Shown piece by piece: positions 9,783 to 19,859 of a stretch of 64,000 nt of DNA. This DNA comes from Hondaea fermentalgiana. Taxonomy: Eukaryota; Sar; Bigyra; Thraustochytrida; Thraustochytriidae. The DNA is taken from assembly GCA_014084085.1 (NCBI GenBank), contig NPFB01000027.1, forward strand, positions 160,904-224,903. The letters run 5' to 3'. The stretch's first letter is position 1. Each line of letters opens with the position of its first letter. Position numbers and translations under genes: made by a program. The notes beneath the pieces are model-generated. The model saw nothing but the letters and a program-made list of their open reading frames with translations. It searched no databases and was not told the DNA's origin.

Positions 9783-10522
9783 TCTATTTCACCTCGAAGA
9801 GTTTTCGCACGTGTTGCTGCTTTCTGTCTCGTCGCTTACGACAGACGTTTTGCTCCTTGCAACGCGCGCGCCTTCAGGTGTCAAACGCGTCTGACTAAGT
9901 TGAGCGTTTGCTATGTTTGTTTGTCTCTTGTTTTTTTTGGTTGCAAGTCAACTCACCGGTCGCACGTAAGCAAGTAAGCAAGCAAGTAAGCAAGCAAGCA
10001 AGCAAGGGAGATATTCATTCATTCCTTCATTCATTCATGCATTCGGTGGACCGACCGCTCCATCATCGCAGGAACTCATGAAACCGGAGCGCTATCTCCG
10101 CTTATGACCCAGACTTATTTGTGCTGTGCGAAAGAATAGCAAGGCCAACTTGTCTCGTCAAAAGTCACGGTTTTGGTCTTTTCGTCAACGGCTAGTCGTT
10201 CGCTGCTCACTTCTCTAAAACAAAAAAAGTATACCAGTGCACAGAGAGGGGATAAAAACCAACGCCCGCATACGGTGACCAGGGCTTGGTATACCAAGTA
10301 TACTTGTAGCTATTACTAGGTCTGGGTGGCCCGCCCTGGGCTCTTGCGCTGCGCGCAAAAGAGACTCGGGCTTGGCGCGCCAGGCAGCTGGCAGCGTCGG
10401 CAGCCGAACGCTGCGCGCACAAGTCCTCGGCAGCGCAGCAGACGCCGTCGCGTCTATTTGGCGAAAAGGACAAACAAAACAAACAAACTTGAGCGGAGCA
10501 TTGGAGCGGAGGGTCAAGAAAG
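9783..10522. promoter_or_regulatory. divergent promoter region, SF-assemblin / TPR-like gene
   Basis: 740 bp between divergent genes. It holds a GCAAGTAAGCAA-type tetranucleotide run at about 9967-10007, a (ATTC)n run at about 10013-10042, a copy of AAGTATACCA at 10227-10236, and a perfect 14-bp palindrome CTTGGTATACCAAG at 10285-10298 followed directly by TATACTTG. No assigned core promoter element. Confidence 0.45.
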
Positions 10523-13276
10523 ATGCTCAAGCCGCACGCGTACTGGGACGGCCTGGACTATGAGGAACTCGAAGGCCAGGCTGACGGGAAGACGCCCGAC
10601 GCGACGCAAAGCCCGGCTGCACTTCTTGCAAGCGAAAGGGACGACAAGGCTCGCAAAAATGAGCTGGGCAAACTCCAGAAGCAAGCAAAACGGAAGGACC
10701 GCGCCGCACGGGTTGCAGCGCTCAAAGCGAAAAAGAACAACGCTGACATCAGTGACGATGCTGCTGCGAAACGCGTCGAGGCTGCGGAGATTGCGAACAT
10801 GAGCAGTCAATTTGAGACGTTTGTTCGCGAACGAGAAGAAGCCGTGACCCTCCTCAAGCGATCCAGATTCGATGCCGCTCTAAAGCATCTCGAAGCTTCC
10901 AGGGCTGGCATCGAGACGCTTGCAAACAAGCTTGAGATTTCTGACACCACGGGCAACGTCAACCAGCAACCCAATCAAGGAGCGCACTGCTCGCATCATG
11001 GACATGGGCATGGACACGGCCACGGTCATGGCCATGGCCATGGACATAATCATGGACATGGCGAGTGTGCGTCTGGTGACCCGGGGCCTAAATCAGCTGC
11101 AGAGGAGGCTACGGCTTCCTTTGCGCGCCTTGTGCGAGGAGCTCAACAAGAGGTGAATATGCTCATCGGTCAGAGTCATCTGTTCCTCGAGAATTGGGTT
11201 GAGGCTGTTGATGCTTTCCGAGGTGTCCTGATCAAGGACTCGTCGGTTGCTTCAGCCTGGGTGCTACGCGGGAAGGCGTTTCTTGAAATGGGAGCCCCTC
11301 TTCTCGCAGAACTTCACCTTGCACAGTCCGCTGTATCAGACGCGGCAGCACACGTCAAGGCACTCAAGGCACGTGCAACCCGCGTGGCGCGAGAGCGACA
11401 GGGACGATCGCTCGAAGACAATGCCGTGCTGGAGGTCGATCGATCGATGGGGAGTGATCTTTCCATTGAGGCTATTGTGCAAAAGCTCGTGCGCGAGGGA
11501 GATCGCCTTCATCGCGAGACCTTTCACTATTCGGCCGCCATCAAGTTTGCCGCGGCGCGTCGGATTCTCAACGAACATCAGAACGATCAGCGCATTGGCA
11601 CGTTGATTCGCTGCGTTGTTCTTGTTGGACTTGCACGGACGTACATTGCCCGTGAAACAGGGTACGTCGAAGTCATGCAATGCTGCGGCGAGGCGATCGC
11701 ACTCGATCCTCTTGGGTGCGAGTCTCCTCACGCGCTTCTGACGCGGTCTCGGGCTCACAAGGCGCTTGGGCAGTATGCTCTCGCGCTGGAAGACCTTGAA
11801 CGCGTTGCTCAGCTTTGCAAGATGCTCAAGATGGACGCGAAGACACGGGCCAGGCCACTTTGCGGCGAGGTCCCTGCTCTGCATACTGTTTCTGCGGAAG
11901 AAGGTGGTGAGTCTTTGGAGACTTTGCAAGAAGAGGCTGTTCGCGAGGCAACCTCGTGTCTCGATATGTGGCGCCAATTGGGCCAGGTTACCTATCCAAA
12001 ACGTGCGCCTGGCTGTGGCGTTCGGCGTCTCAATGATGGAGACGCCAGCGTGGAGTCATCTTGGGGCATCAACGAAGGCGCTTTCTATGCAATGTCATCC
12101 GTGGAAGACATGGTGTGGCCCGTCTCTGGTTCTCATTCGCGAGCACTGTCCGCATGCGAAGCAAGTGAGATAGGCAATGGAAATGAATCTGGAAAACAGG
12201 AGAACTCGATGAAGCCAAGAAAGCAGAGCTCGCTTTTTTTGGTGGTGGGAAGCGATGACACCGATATGGAGGACGTTGAAGACGTTGGCTTTCGAGAAGA
12301 ACGCCTCCAGCGCTTACGCGACGCTATTCCGCGATATCGGCGCGCTTCTGCGCTGCGTCTGACACAGGTTTTGCACGCGGATGCAAGCAGCGCGAGCGCC
12401 TCCGCAACGGCGACCTTGCGCGCACGTCTCGAAGACCCACAATTAGGATCTGCTACACTCGAACAAGCGTTTTCTTCCCATGGGTTTTCTACAAGATGCT
12501 GGGACGGTGTTGAGGAGGTTTTCGAGTTGGAAAACTTTTTTCATGGATCGCAAGAGACTCCATGCGCCTTTGTGCGCGTGCGCAAGATGGACGAAGCGAT
12601 CAAGGTGATGCACGCCTGTGGTTCACTTGCGCACGTGATCGTGGTAGCGGTGGTCGGCTCAGGTACACTTACACGTAGTGTGCTCGATGAGTGTATCGTC
12701 ATTGCCGATGCATTGGGCCCACGCCCGCCCGTGCTTCGCGCAGGTGATCGCGTTTCCCGCAACACCGACGGTGCGCCCTTCACCGTCGTTCGCACGCTGC
12801 CAGGCGAGGAAAATGAAGAATTGCATGACGAAGTCATGGTTGAAGTTCGCGAGAACAAGTCATCGTCAGTTGTACGCGTTCCCCTCAGCCAGCTACGACG
12901 GCGCGGACTTCAGACTCAGCGCAGCTCTTCAGAGATAGTGATTATGAGTGCGCTCGACTTGGGACCGACTCTTTTGCATTTTGCCAGTGGTGTGGACCCC
13001 ACGGACACTTTGTGCAGTGCTAGGTCAGTGGCCAATACGAATCAAGTTGCAGACGCAAGATCACCGCCTGCATTTTGCGGCCGAAGTCTTGCTGCGTTTC
13101 TTGCTCTCGAGGAGAGCGGGTGTAGATTGTTGGAGCAGGCAAACGTTGCACTGCAAGGCCATGTTGCCGCTCCTGGCCGGCCCTCGGTTCTCGTGCCCTC
13201 GTCCGGAAGCGCCTACACCTTCAATCCGGCAGACGCTGGTCTTCGCGATCTGGTCTTGCAACGCCTCGAGAGATGA
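10523..13276 (+). CDS. TPR-like protein with His-Gly run
   Basis: 917 aa, ATG at 10523. No full-length family recognised. N-terminal ~1-90 is Lys/Ala/Glu-rich and helical. Residues ~95-140 (FETFVREREEAVTLLKRSRFDAALKHLEASRA) and ~195-275 (IGQSHLFLENWVEAVDAFRGVLIKDSSVASAWVLRG) have tetratricopeptide-like helical hairpins, and another lies near ~405-435 (SRAHKALGQYALALEDLERV). Between the first two is a His/Gly run with 14 or more His at residues ~155-180, coded by imperfect CATGGx repeats. The C-terminal third has mixed alpha/beta sequence with no motif I can name. Such His-Gly runs can bind Zn, Ni or Cu; whether this one does is unknown. A scaffold or co-chaperone role is possible but not shown. 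Confidence 0.75.
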   Translation: MLKPHAYWDGLDYEELEGQADGKTPDATQSPAALLASERDDKARKNELGKLQKQAKRKDRAARVAALKAKKNNADISDDAAAKRVEAAEIANMSSQFETFVREREEAVTLLKRSRFDAALKHLEASRAGIETLANKLEISDTTGNVNQQPNQGAHCSHHGHGHGHGHGHGHGHGHNHGHGECASGDPGPKSAAEEATASFARLVRGAQQEVNMLIGQSHLFLENWVEAVDAFRGVLIKDSSVASAWVLRGKAFLEMGAPLLAELHLAQSAVSDAAAHVKALKARATRVARERQGRSLEDNAVLEVDRSMGSDLSIEAIVQKLVREGDRLHRETFHYSAAIKFAAARRILNEHQNDQRIGTLIRCVVLVGLARTYIARETGYVEVMQCCGEAIALDPLGCESPHALLTRSRAHKALGQYALALEDLERVAQLCKMLKMDAKTRARPLCGEVPALHTVSAEEGGESLETLQEEAVREATSCLDMWRQLGQVTYPKRAPGCGVRRLNDGDASVESSWGINEGAFYAMSSVEDMVWPVSGSHSRALSACEASEIGNGNESGKQENSMKPRKQSSLFLVVGSDDTDMEDVEDVGFREERLQRLRDAIPRYRRASALRLTQVLHADASSASASATATLRARLEDPQLGSATLEQAFSSHGFSTRCWDGVEEVFELENFFHGSQETPCAFVRVRKMDEAIKVMHACGSLAHVIVVAVVGSGTLTRSVLDECIVIADALGPRPPVLRAGDRVSRNTDGAPFTVVRTLPGEENEELHDEVMVEVRENKSSSVVRVPLSQLRRRGLQTQRSSSEIVIMSALDLGPTLLHFASGVDPTDTLCSARSVANTNQVADARSPPAFCGRSLAAFLALEESGCRLLEQANVALQGHVAAPGRPSVLVPSSGSAYTFNPADAGLRDLVLQRLER

Positions 13277-13720
13277 CGTATCACATTCATATGGCTCAGG
13301 CTCAGGCTTACTGACGTGGGCGAGGGAGGCTAAGCATGCATGCTTTCCATCCTGCAAGACGCAGCTTGTTCGGGCTGCTCACATCATCGCCATCCTGCTC
13401 GGAGCGTCTGGATGGGTTACGAAAAGGAAGCCCAATCTGATCGTATCTACCACCGCACAATGGTCTCCCGCCAGCTCACACGGGCAGGCAGGCAGCTTGT
13501 GCCACCTCGCAGTTCCTGAAGCCGCGTCGCCTTGCGTGGCTCTGCTCTGCTCTGCTCTGCTCTGCTTGCTCCGCTTTGCGTCGTGCGCAGGACGCGCGAC
13601 GGAGACCTCTGTCTCTCGCTCGCGCGGAGCGGAGACGGCCTCGAGGAGGCGGGTCGCGGCTGCGTGCGGGTGTCGGGGGCCGTTCGTCGATTGATTGATT
13701 GATCGATCTGATAGCGCGCG
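13277..13720. other. intergenic, same-strand spacer
   Basis: 444 bp. Contains a (CTCTG)n pentamer run at about 13540-13567 and a short (ATTG)n run at about 13690-13705 just before the transporter start. No gene seen. Confidence 0.5.
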
Positions 13721-15283
13721 ATGCTCGGGGAGCCCAAGGTCCGGGACATTGAGCTCAACGAGCTCGCGGTGGAGGACCGCGGCGGGGCGCGGGGCGGCGA
13801 GCGCGACGACGATGGCGGGTTCAGACCCGTGAGCGCGCGCAGCAACGAGGGCGAAGACGGCAGCGGCGGGGACGAGAATGGCATGGTGGGTGTGACGCAC
13901 AACGGCCCGAACGCCGACGCCCTGGGAGCAGACCAAGACGAGGGCGGCGACGACGACGAGGTTATTCCCGGGAACAGCGGCAAACTCGGCGCGTGCTTTA
14001 ACTTTGTGAACAGTATCGTCGGCGCTGGAGTGATCGGGCTTCCCTTTGCTGTGGCCGAATGCGGGTTTGTGATGGGCTTTCTGCTCCTGCTGGTGGTGGC
14101 GTATTTTACGCACTTTAGTGTCAACACGCTCGTTCAGCTGGGCGTTCTGGTGAAAGAGCGGAGCTACGAGGGCCTGTGCAGGCACTGTTTTGGAAAGGCC
14201 GGGTTTGCGGTAGTGTCGCTCTTCATGGCGATCTTTGCCTTCGGGGCTATGTGCGCCTACTTGGTCATTGTGGGGGACACCATTCCCGTCGTGCTTGACC
14301 ACCTTTTCGGCGTACAAAGCGACCGTCGTCTGGTCGTTTTCCTCTTTGCGCTGGTCATCATTTTACCACTGAGTCTCTTGCGGGACATGGCGGCCTTGTC
14401 GTGGAGCTCTTCGCTGTCCATCACCGCAGACGGGATTATTGTCCTGTTGGTCATTGCGCGCGCGGCGTATGGAGTTTCGGAGTGGCCCGAAGCAGACCGT
14501 GGTCCGATCGAGCCGGAGTTCACCTTTGCTAACAGCTCCATCTTTGCAGGATTTGGCGCAATCTCTTTTGCGTACGTGTGTCAGCACTCGTCCTTTATCG
14601 TTTTCAACACGCTCAAGGTGCCAACGACGAGAGAGTGGGACCGCGTGAACACGGGAGCCGTGTCAACGGCCATGATCATGTCGGTCTTGCTGTCGCTTGC
14701 GGGTTATCTGGCCTTTTTTAACCAGACACTTCCCAACATTTTGAACAACTTTCCGTGCAATGACAACGTCAGCAACGTAGCACGATTTCTTTTGGCCCTG
14801 ACAATGGTCTTTACCTTTCCCATGGAGAACTTTGTGGCGCGACACTCGCTCTTTGCGATTTATCATGGATTTTCGCCGACGCTCAAGGGCTCGCGGCGGA
14901 TGTCGTCGGCATGGCACTTTGGACTCACGTTGGGGCTTTGGGGGGTGGCGACGATAATTGGCGTGGCAGTGACAGATTTGGGGATCATTATCGAGCTCAC
15001 TGGAGCGCTCAGCGCAAGTATGCTCGGCTTCATCCTGCCTGCCATGTGCCACTTCAAGGTGCACTCTTTGCGCATCACCTGGAATAAAAGTATCAAAGCT
15101 TGGGACAAGGATCACCCATTCTACCGCACGACACTAAGCGGGCGTCTGGCGGCGTTGCGCGACTTTTGGGTGCCTCTTTTTATGCTCGTGGTTGGTATCG
15201 TGGCCATGATCGCTGGCACATACACGGCGGTACGCGACAGTTTCGAGGGCGGAGCTACCGAGAATTGCGTGAGGACAGAGTGA
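13721..15283 (+). CDS. AAAP/SLC38-type amino-acid transporter
   Basis: 520 aa, ATG at 13721. Predicted proton- or sodium-coupled amino-acid symporter of the APC fold. Residues 1-85 are an acidic, Gly-rich cytosolic tail. The first membrane segment carries the family hallmark NSIVGAGVIGLPFA, the broken helix that lines the substrate site. About 11 membrane segments follow, including YFTHFSVNTLVQLG, FGAMCAYLVIVGD and GAISFAYVCQHSSFIVF. The CQH-S block in the middle matches SLC38/vacuolar AVT proteins. An N-glycosylation sequon lies in the extended loop (FANSSIF). Length is normal. Substrate and membrane (plasma membrane or vacuole) cannot be told from sequence. Convergent with the HbpS-like gene. 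Confidence 0.9.
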   Translation: MLGEPKVRDIELNELAVEDRGGARGGERDDDGGFRPVSARSNEGEDGSGGDENGMVGVTHNGPNADALGADQDEGGDDDEVIPGNSGKLGACFNFVNSIVGAGVIGLPFAVAECGFVMGFLLLLVVAYFTHFSVNTLVQLGVLVKERSYEGLCRHCFGKAGFAVVSLFMAIFAFGAMCAYLVIVGDTIPVVLDHLFGVQSDRRLVVFLFALVIILPLSLLRDMAALSWSSSLSITADGIIVLLVIARAAYGVSEWPEADRGPIEPEFTFANSSIFAGFGAISFAYVCQHSSFIVFNTLKVPTTREWDRVNTGAVSTAMIMSVLLSLAGYLAFFNQTLPNILNNFPCNDNVSNVARFLLALTMVFTFPMENFVARHSLFAIYHGFSPTLKGSRRMSSAWHFGLTLGLWGVATIIGVAVTDLGIIIELTGALSASMLGFILPAMCHFKVHSLRITWNKSIKAWDKDHPFYRTTLSGRLAALRDFWVPLFMLVVGIVAMIAGTYTAVRDSFEGGATENCVRTE

Positions 15284-15597
15284 TGTGATCGGTCGGTCCT
15301 TGGTGACCGCGCGAGAATGGTGACCCAACGACCAAAACGCGAAAGATGTTTGCAAGACGAATTAGAGAGAAAACAGATTTATCTAGAACCATAGTAGGTG
15401 ACATGAAATGAAAGGAAAGAGAGAGATCTCACGATCAATCTTGAAAGCAAGATCTTGCTTGCTGAATCGGGAATGCCAGCAGCAGCATTTCTTTCGTCGT
15501 ATATGGAGAACAATGAATTTTCTTTTAAAATGCGTTCGCTCGTTCGTTCGTTCATTCGTTTACACGATCGGCAAACTACATACCATAATGATTATAC
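15284..15597. other. convergent 3' region
   Basis: 314 bp between the transporter and the HbpS-like gene. AT-rich, with a short (GTTC)n run near 15540-15560. No gene seen. Confidence 0.55.
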
Positions 15598-16062
15598 TTA
15601 AAGGTGGGCCTTGAGGTGGCAGTCACGTCCGTCCTTGATGGCGGCGCACGAGAGACCGGCGGTACGGATGCCGGCAATTCCGCAGGCCTCATCGGCCTCG
15701 GAGACGTCGCCACTGATGCCAACGGCGCCAATGACCTTGCCGGAGTGGTCCTTGATGAGCACGCCGCCCGGGACCGGGATGATCTGGCCGCCGGTGGCCA
15801 CGAAAGCAGATTGGATAAAGGCCGGACGGTCCGCGGCCACCTTGGCGAGGTTGGCACTGTCCGTGCCGAGTCCCAGGGCGCCCATGGCCTTGCCGCGGGC
15901 GATGGCCTCGCGGAAGATCGAGGCGCCGTCCTCCTTGTGGAAGGCCACGAGGTGGCCGCCGGCGTCGAGCACGGCGACGGTCAGGGGCTGCAGCTTGTTC
16001 GCGCGGCCGACCTCAAGGGCGCGCTTGACGATGGTATCCGCTTGCGAGGCGGTGACGCTCAT
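15598..16062 (-). CDS. HbpS/GlcG-like (DUF336) protein
   Basis: 154 aa. The first in-frame ATG is at 16062; the upstream frame is only accessible from a TTG and is low-complexity. The protein covers the complete small alpha/beta fold of the family: ALEVGRANKLQPLTVAVLDAGGHLVAF, then FREAIARGKAMGAL, then GGQIIPVPGGVLIKDHSGKVIGAVGISGD, then a helical end (EADEACGIAGIRTAG). HbpS in Streptomyces binds haem and signals redox stress; GlcG sits in bacterial glycolate operons with no defined activity; other members act as accessory or decarboxylation-related proteins. Length is that of bacterial homologues, with no targeting sequence from this start. The family is mainly bacterial, so ancient transfer is possible, though base composition here fits the neighbours. 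Confidence 0.88.
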   Translation of the reverse strand: MSVTASQADTIVKRALEVGRANKLQPLTVAVLDAGGHLVAFHKEDGASIFREAIARGKAMGALGLGTDSANLAKVAADRPAFIQSAFVATGGQIIPVPGGVLIKDHSGKVIGAVGISGDVSEADEACGIAGIRTAGLSCAAIKDGRDCHLKAHL

Positions 16063-17513
16063 CTTCTTTGCTCTGCGGGTCGGAGACGGGGTACCGGCGG
16101 CTCGTGTGCTGTCGCTGTCTTGTCTCTGTCTCTGTCTCTGTCGATGATGCACTTGCTCTCTGCTCTCTGCTGCTGTTCGCGTTCTGCCACTGCTGCACTG
16201 CGCTGCCCTGCACTGCTCGTCCAAGCGTCGTCCATGTATCGCGGTGTGGGCACTAGTAGTAACAAGCAGCAGAAAAGAAAAGAAATCCTGGTCGAAGAAG
16301 AGCAATCTTCTGCCACTTTCGCAGCAAATTAGCTCCGTGCTTCTCGTACCCGCCTCACTCTTCGTCTGGGTTTTCTAAATGTCCGGTGTTCTCTGGTCTT
16401 GTACGTCAGCCCTTTTCCTCGCGGATAGTTCTCTCCGCACCCTCCCGATTGCACCGTTCTTCCGGTTGTGCACGATGTAGTTGACGGGGATCGTCGGACC
16501 CCGGGGGATCCTGTAAAGGGGCAAGGCGCGAGTCTGGGCGGCAAGGCGGACCACGGCGAGGGCGCAAGTGGGGTATCGCGATATGGTCGACTTGTCGCGG
16601 CGCGGCGGCAGTGGCGGCGGGCGCGCAAGTGCAACAGGGGCCCCGCGCAAGTGCAGCAAACGCCGGCGTGACACGGGCGCGGGGCGGCGCAAGTGAAACT
16701 CTGGAGGACCCGGAACACAGCGCCAAAACCGAAGCGCCGCGCCCACGCTGCCCCGGCGAGCGACGCCCCGCCACGCTCCGCGACGCTCGCGCCCGAACCG
16801 CGCGCGAGGCAGGCAGGCAGGCAGGCAGGCAGGCGCGAGGGCGATCAGACGGGAGAGACAGCGCGCGCGCGCGAGGCGCGGGCGCGCCGGCGGCGCGAGG
16901 GCGGGGGAGGCGCATCGCTCGGAGGGCTCGTTTTGAAAATCAGATCAGGAGCGCGCGGCGGCCGGCCATCCCGCGCCGCTCGAGACGCCTTCCTTCGAGG
17001 CCTCGCAGACCCCGCCGACCCCGCGCCCCGCGGCGCCCGAGACGTTCGTTCGCGCGAGCGCCGGCGCCGGGCTGCGCCGGTCGGGCCGCGAAGGGAAGCC
17101 AAGGGAAGGCACGGCCAAGGCAGACTTGACCCGACTTCTGGGAGTCTCGTCTCACCCGGGTCCGCGCCGCTCGCTCGCGGCCTTGGACCCCGCCCGTCTC
17201 GTCCGCCTCGCCCCGCGCAGCGCCGCGCAGCGCGGCGCAGACCCGCGCGCCGGGCAGCGCGAGCGGGCGAGCGAGCTCGAGCTCGAGCTCGAGCTCGAGC
17301 TCCTGCTGACGAAATCTCTCCTTTGCGCGAGACTGGTCAAAAGTTTGCAGCGCGCAGGTCGACGACGGGTAGAAGTAGTAGCAGCAGCGGTGGTGGTGGA
17401 CCGGGCGAAAACCGGGGCTGTCAAGAGCGTCGCGGGCGAACGGATCGAGCGGAGAGCAGAGCAGTGCAGTGCGGTGCAGAGCAGAGCAGAGACGAGCGTA
17501 GGAGGAGGGGAAG
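16063..17513. promoter_or_regulatory. divergent GC-rich 5' region
   Basis: 1.45 kb between divergent genes, extremely CpG- and GC-rich. It holds (GGCA)n at about 16806-16833, a (GAGCTC)n block at about 17274-17303, and a (CTGTCT)n run near 16105-16142. Long open frames here (for example plus strand 16693-17517) are Arg/Ala/Pro low-complexity and reflect composition. No gene supported; it probably contains two promoters and leaders. Confidence 0.5.
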
Positions 17514-19859
17514 ATGAACCCGATGAAGCACCTCGCGCGGCGCAAGTCGTCAGGAATGAAGACACTCAAAGATAAGACCTTGCGATGGAGCAAAACGTCC
17601 GGGAGCGCGAGCCTCGTCAGCACAGGCTTACCCGGGGACTCGAAGCGCGCGGGCGGCACCTCATCGCGACTGCAAAGCTCGACGAGCTCGAGCGCCATGC
17701 TGATTGCCGCAGAAGAGAACGCAATTAATCCGAATGACGCCTTGCATCTCGTGGCGCTCTACGTAAGCCAGCTTCGCTTTGACCGCGTCTTGGCCTCTAA
17801 GGTGCTGCGAAAGTTCAAGCGCCACGGAGAAACCGTAGAAGATGCCATTTGCGCGCAGTATAGAAAGTTCAGGGATCATGAAGACGCTGGATGCATCGAG
17901 GAACTTCTTCTCAGCATCTTGCCAGAAAAGAATCGACTCAGCTGCTTGCGACATCTGTACAGCAGGCTGCTTCGATATAACGACTTTTTCCGAACGCTTA
18001 CTCGCGCAGTCCCCGATGAGGAACTGCTCAGTTTCGAGACAAGACTTTTGCAAAGCCTGCGTCGAGAGAACATTTTCCCGAACCGATACCTCGCCGTCGC
18101 CCCGCGCGGCGCCATCTACGTTGTCCGAAGAGGCGCAGTGCGCATTTCCATGAAGGGTACCGTTGTAGCCACTCTGGAACAGGGCGCCGTGTTTGAGGTA
18201 TGCGTTCTTTCTGATCATTACGTCACAATTCATCGACTCAACGAAAACGCCTCGGCACGAGGGCTTAATTTGCACACCAACAGCAACTTTCAGGTCATCG
18301 ACCCCGCAAGCGCAAATTCGTCGACGTCCGCGTCAGGATTCAGCTCTACTACGTCATCGTCATGTCAAGAGCGTCGACGAACAGATGCGAGCGGGCGCGC
18401 CAGGGCTCTCATCGACGGCTCGAGCTATTTTGATGAGGCGGACGACGAAGACGATGAAGACGACGACGAAACGGATGACTTTGATACGTCCGGCCGTCTT
18501 GGCGATAGTTTTGACGACTTTGATAGCGATGGCCAGCTCGTCGGCGAGGAAGCGAGGCCGCGGGCAAGGCGACCAGACCATGCGCAGCGTACTTTTAGTT
18601 CTTTGTGTCATATTTCTCTTCACGGCGATGAGCCCAGTAGCGCCGGTAGTTTGGATCGGTCAGTTCCTTCGCTATCACGAGAAAACGCAAATGACGCGTA
18701 CGAAGGACGTCGTGGAGGCAGTGGCGCTCACGACGACGAAACGGCGGGCATGGACTCCGAGGGCGCTGACAGCGTCGACCCTGGACACGACAGCAGCGGC
18801 GGCAGCGGCGGGCATGGTTTGCCCGGAATGGGCGGCAATAGCACGCACCGCCGCCGCTCTTTGGCCACTGCGTTCAAGATGCGTCATCGGCATCTCGGCG
18901 AGGGTTCGCAACATCACGATGCACACACTGTGAATGCAAGTTCGTCAAGTCACAATGAGGCGCATGACCGCGGGCATCGCGCTCCGATCCACCCGGCAGA
19001 CAAGCGCCGTACTCTTGCCATCAAGGCCGATCGCAACGTGCAAATATACCCGTTCAACTCGGTGAATATATGTGCTGTAGAGGTAGAGGCTTCTCTCGAC
19101 AGTCTTTTGCCCACAAGCGGGGCCAAACATGCCCAACCGTACATGCACGGCTGCGAGCTCGGTGTCTTGACACTCGACACGTTGCGAGCCCTTGTGGCGG
19201 AGCACCCCAGTGTTGCGCGTAATTACGCCGTTCTCAAGGCCGCTGTGGACGACCAGGTTGAGAAGGAGGCCGAGGAACTTCGTCGCCGACAAGAAACGAC
19301 CCGTCGCAAGCTTGAGCTCGAGCATCGCCAAGCTACGAATCGCGAGCTGGAACGCGCTTGTCGTGCGGGATCAGTGCAGCGCGTTCACGAGGCCGTGGTC
19401 GCAGGAGCGTCCTTCATGGAGGCTCTTGATGAGACGGGCGCAACGGCGCTCCATCTGGCGGCAATTTTTGGACACACAGAAGTTGTTTCGCTTCTCTTGC
19501 GTCTGGGCGCCGATCCTTGCGTTAAAGATCGCGACGAACGTACACCCTTGCATCTTTGCTGTTTGGTGGGTGCTTGGGACATGGCCACATGTAAGACTTT
19601 GGTTCGGCTTTTGTCTCAACACAATGCATGTCTTCAGGAGCGCGACAAGTGGGGGAACACGCCGGTGCATCTCGCTGCGAGCACGAGCGATCTCGTTCTT
19701 CTGTCCATATTCATGAATGAGCTCGCGCGCAAAGCAGATGCTAGCTCTGTGCTCACGCTGCGTAACGAGGACGGCTTCACAGCCCTCGAGCTCTGTTCTA
19801 GCATCGACTCGCGGCGCATTCTCAAGCCCAAGACCCACATCATCGCCAATGTGCGCTAG
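17514..19859 (+). CDS. split CNBD-like and ankyrin-repeat protein
   Basis: 781 aa, ATG at 17514. The N-terminus is basic and Ser-rich. Residues ~125-155 (LLSILPEKNRLSCLRHLYSRLLRYNDFFRTL) resemble the C-linker of cyclic-nucleotide-gated and plant Shaker K channels. Residues ~157-228 resemble the first half of a cyclic-nucleotide-binding domain (GAIYVVRRGAVRISMKGTVVATLEQGAVFE). About 265 acidic, disordered residues follow (DDEDDEDDDETDDFD, Gly/Ser/His runs). Then residues ~498-580 look like the second half of the same fold, ending in LGVLTLDTLRALVAEHPSVARN. I see no phosphate-binding cassette, so ligand binding is doubtful. Residues ~639-763 are three to four ankyrin repeats (GATALHLAAIFGHTEVVSLLL). 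No membrane segments. The likely role is a soluble regulatory or scaffold protein. Confidence 0.8.
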   Translation: MNPMKHLARRKSSGMKTLKDKTLRWSKTSGSASLVSTGLPGDSKRAGGTSSRLQSSTSSSAMLIAAEENAINPNDALHLVALYVSQLRFDRVLASKVLRKFKRHGETVEDAICAQYRKFRDHEDAGCIEELLLSILPEKNRLSCLRHLYSRLLRYNDFFRTLTRAVPDEELLSFETRLLQSLRRENIFPNRYLAVAPRGAIYVVRRGAVRISMKGTVVATLEQGAVFEVCVLSDHYVTIHRLNENASARGLNLHTNSNFQVIDPASANSSTSASGFSSTTSSSCQERRRTDASGRARALIDGSSYFDEADDEDDEDDDETDDFDTSGRLGDSFDDFDSDGQLVGEEARPRARRPDHAQRTFSSLCHISLHGDEPSSAGSLDRSVPSLSRENANDAYEGRRGGSGAHDDETAGMDSEGADSVDPGHDSSGGSGGHGLPGMGGNSTHRRRSLATAFKMRHRHLGEGSQHHDAHTVNASSSSHNEAHDRGHRAPIHPADKRRTLAIKADRNVQIYPFNSVNICAVEVEASLDSLLPTSGAKHAQPYMHGCELGVLTLDTLRALVAEHPSVARNYAVLKAAVDDQVEKEAEELRRRQETTRRKLELEHRQATNRELERACRAGSVQRVHEAVVAGASFMEALDETGATALHLAAIFGHTEVVSLLLRLGADPCVKDRDERTPLHLCCLVGAWDMATCKTLVRLLSQHNACLQERDKWGNTPVHLAASTSDLVLLSIFMNELARKADASSVLTLRNEDGFTALELCSSIDSRRILKPKTHIIANVR

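Noticed and set aside
16693..17517. 274-aa plus-strand open frame
   Set aside because: Arg/Ala/Gly/Pro low-complexity in extremely GC-rich leader DNA; stop codons are rare there in every frame and the start does not support a gene.
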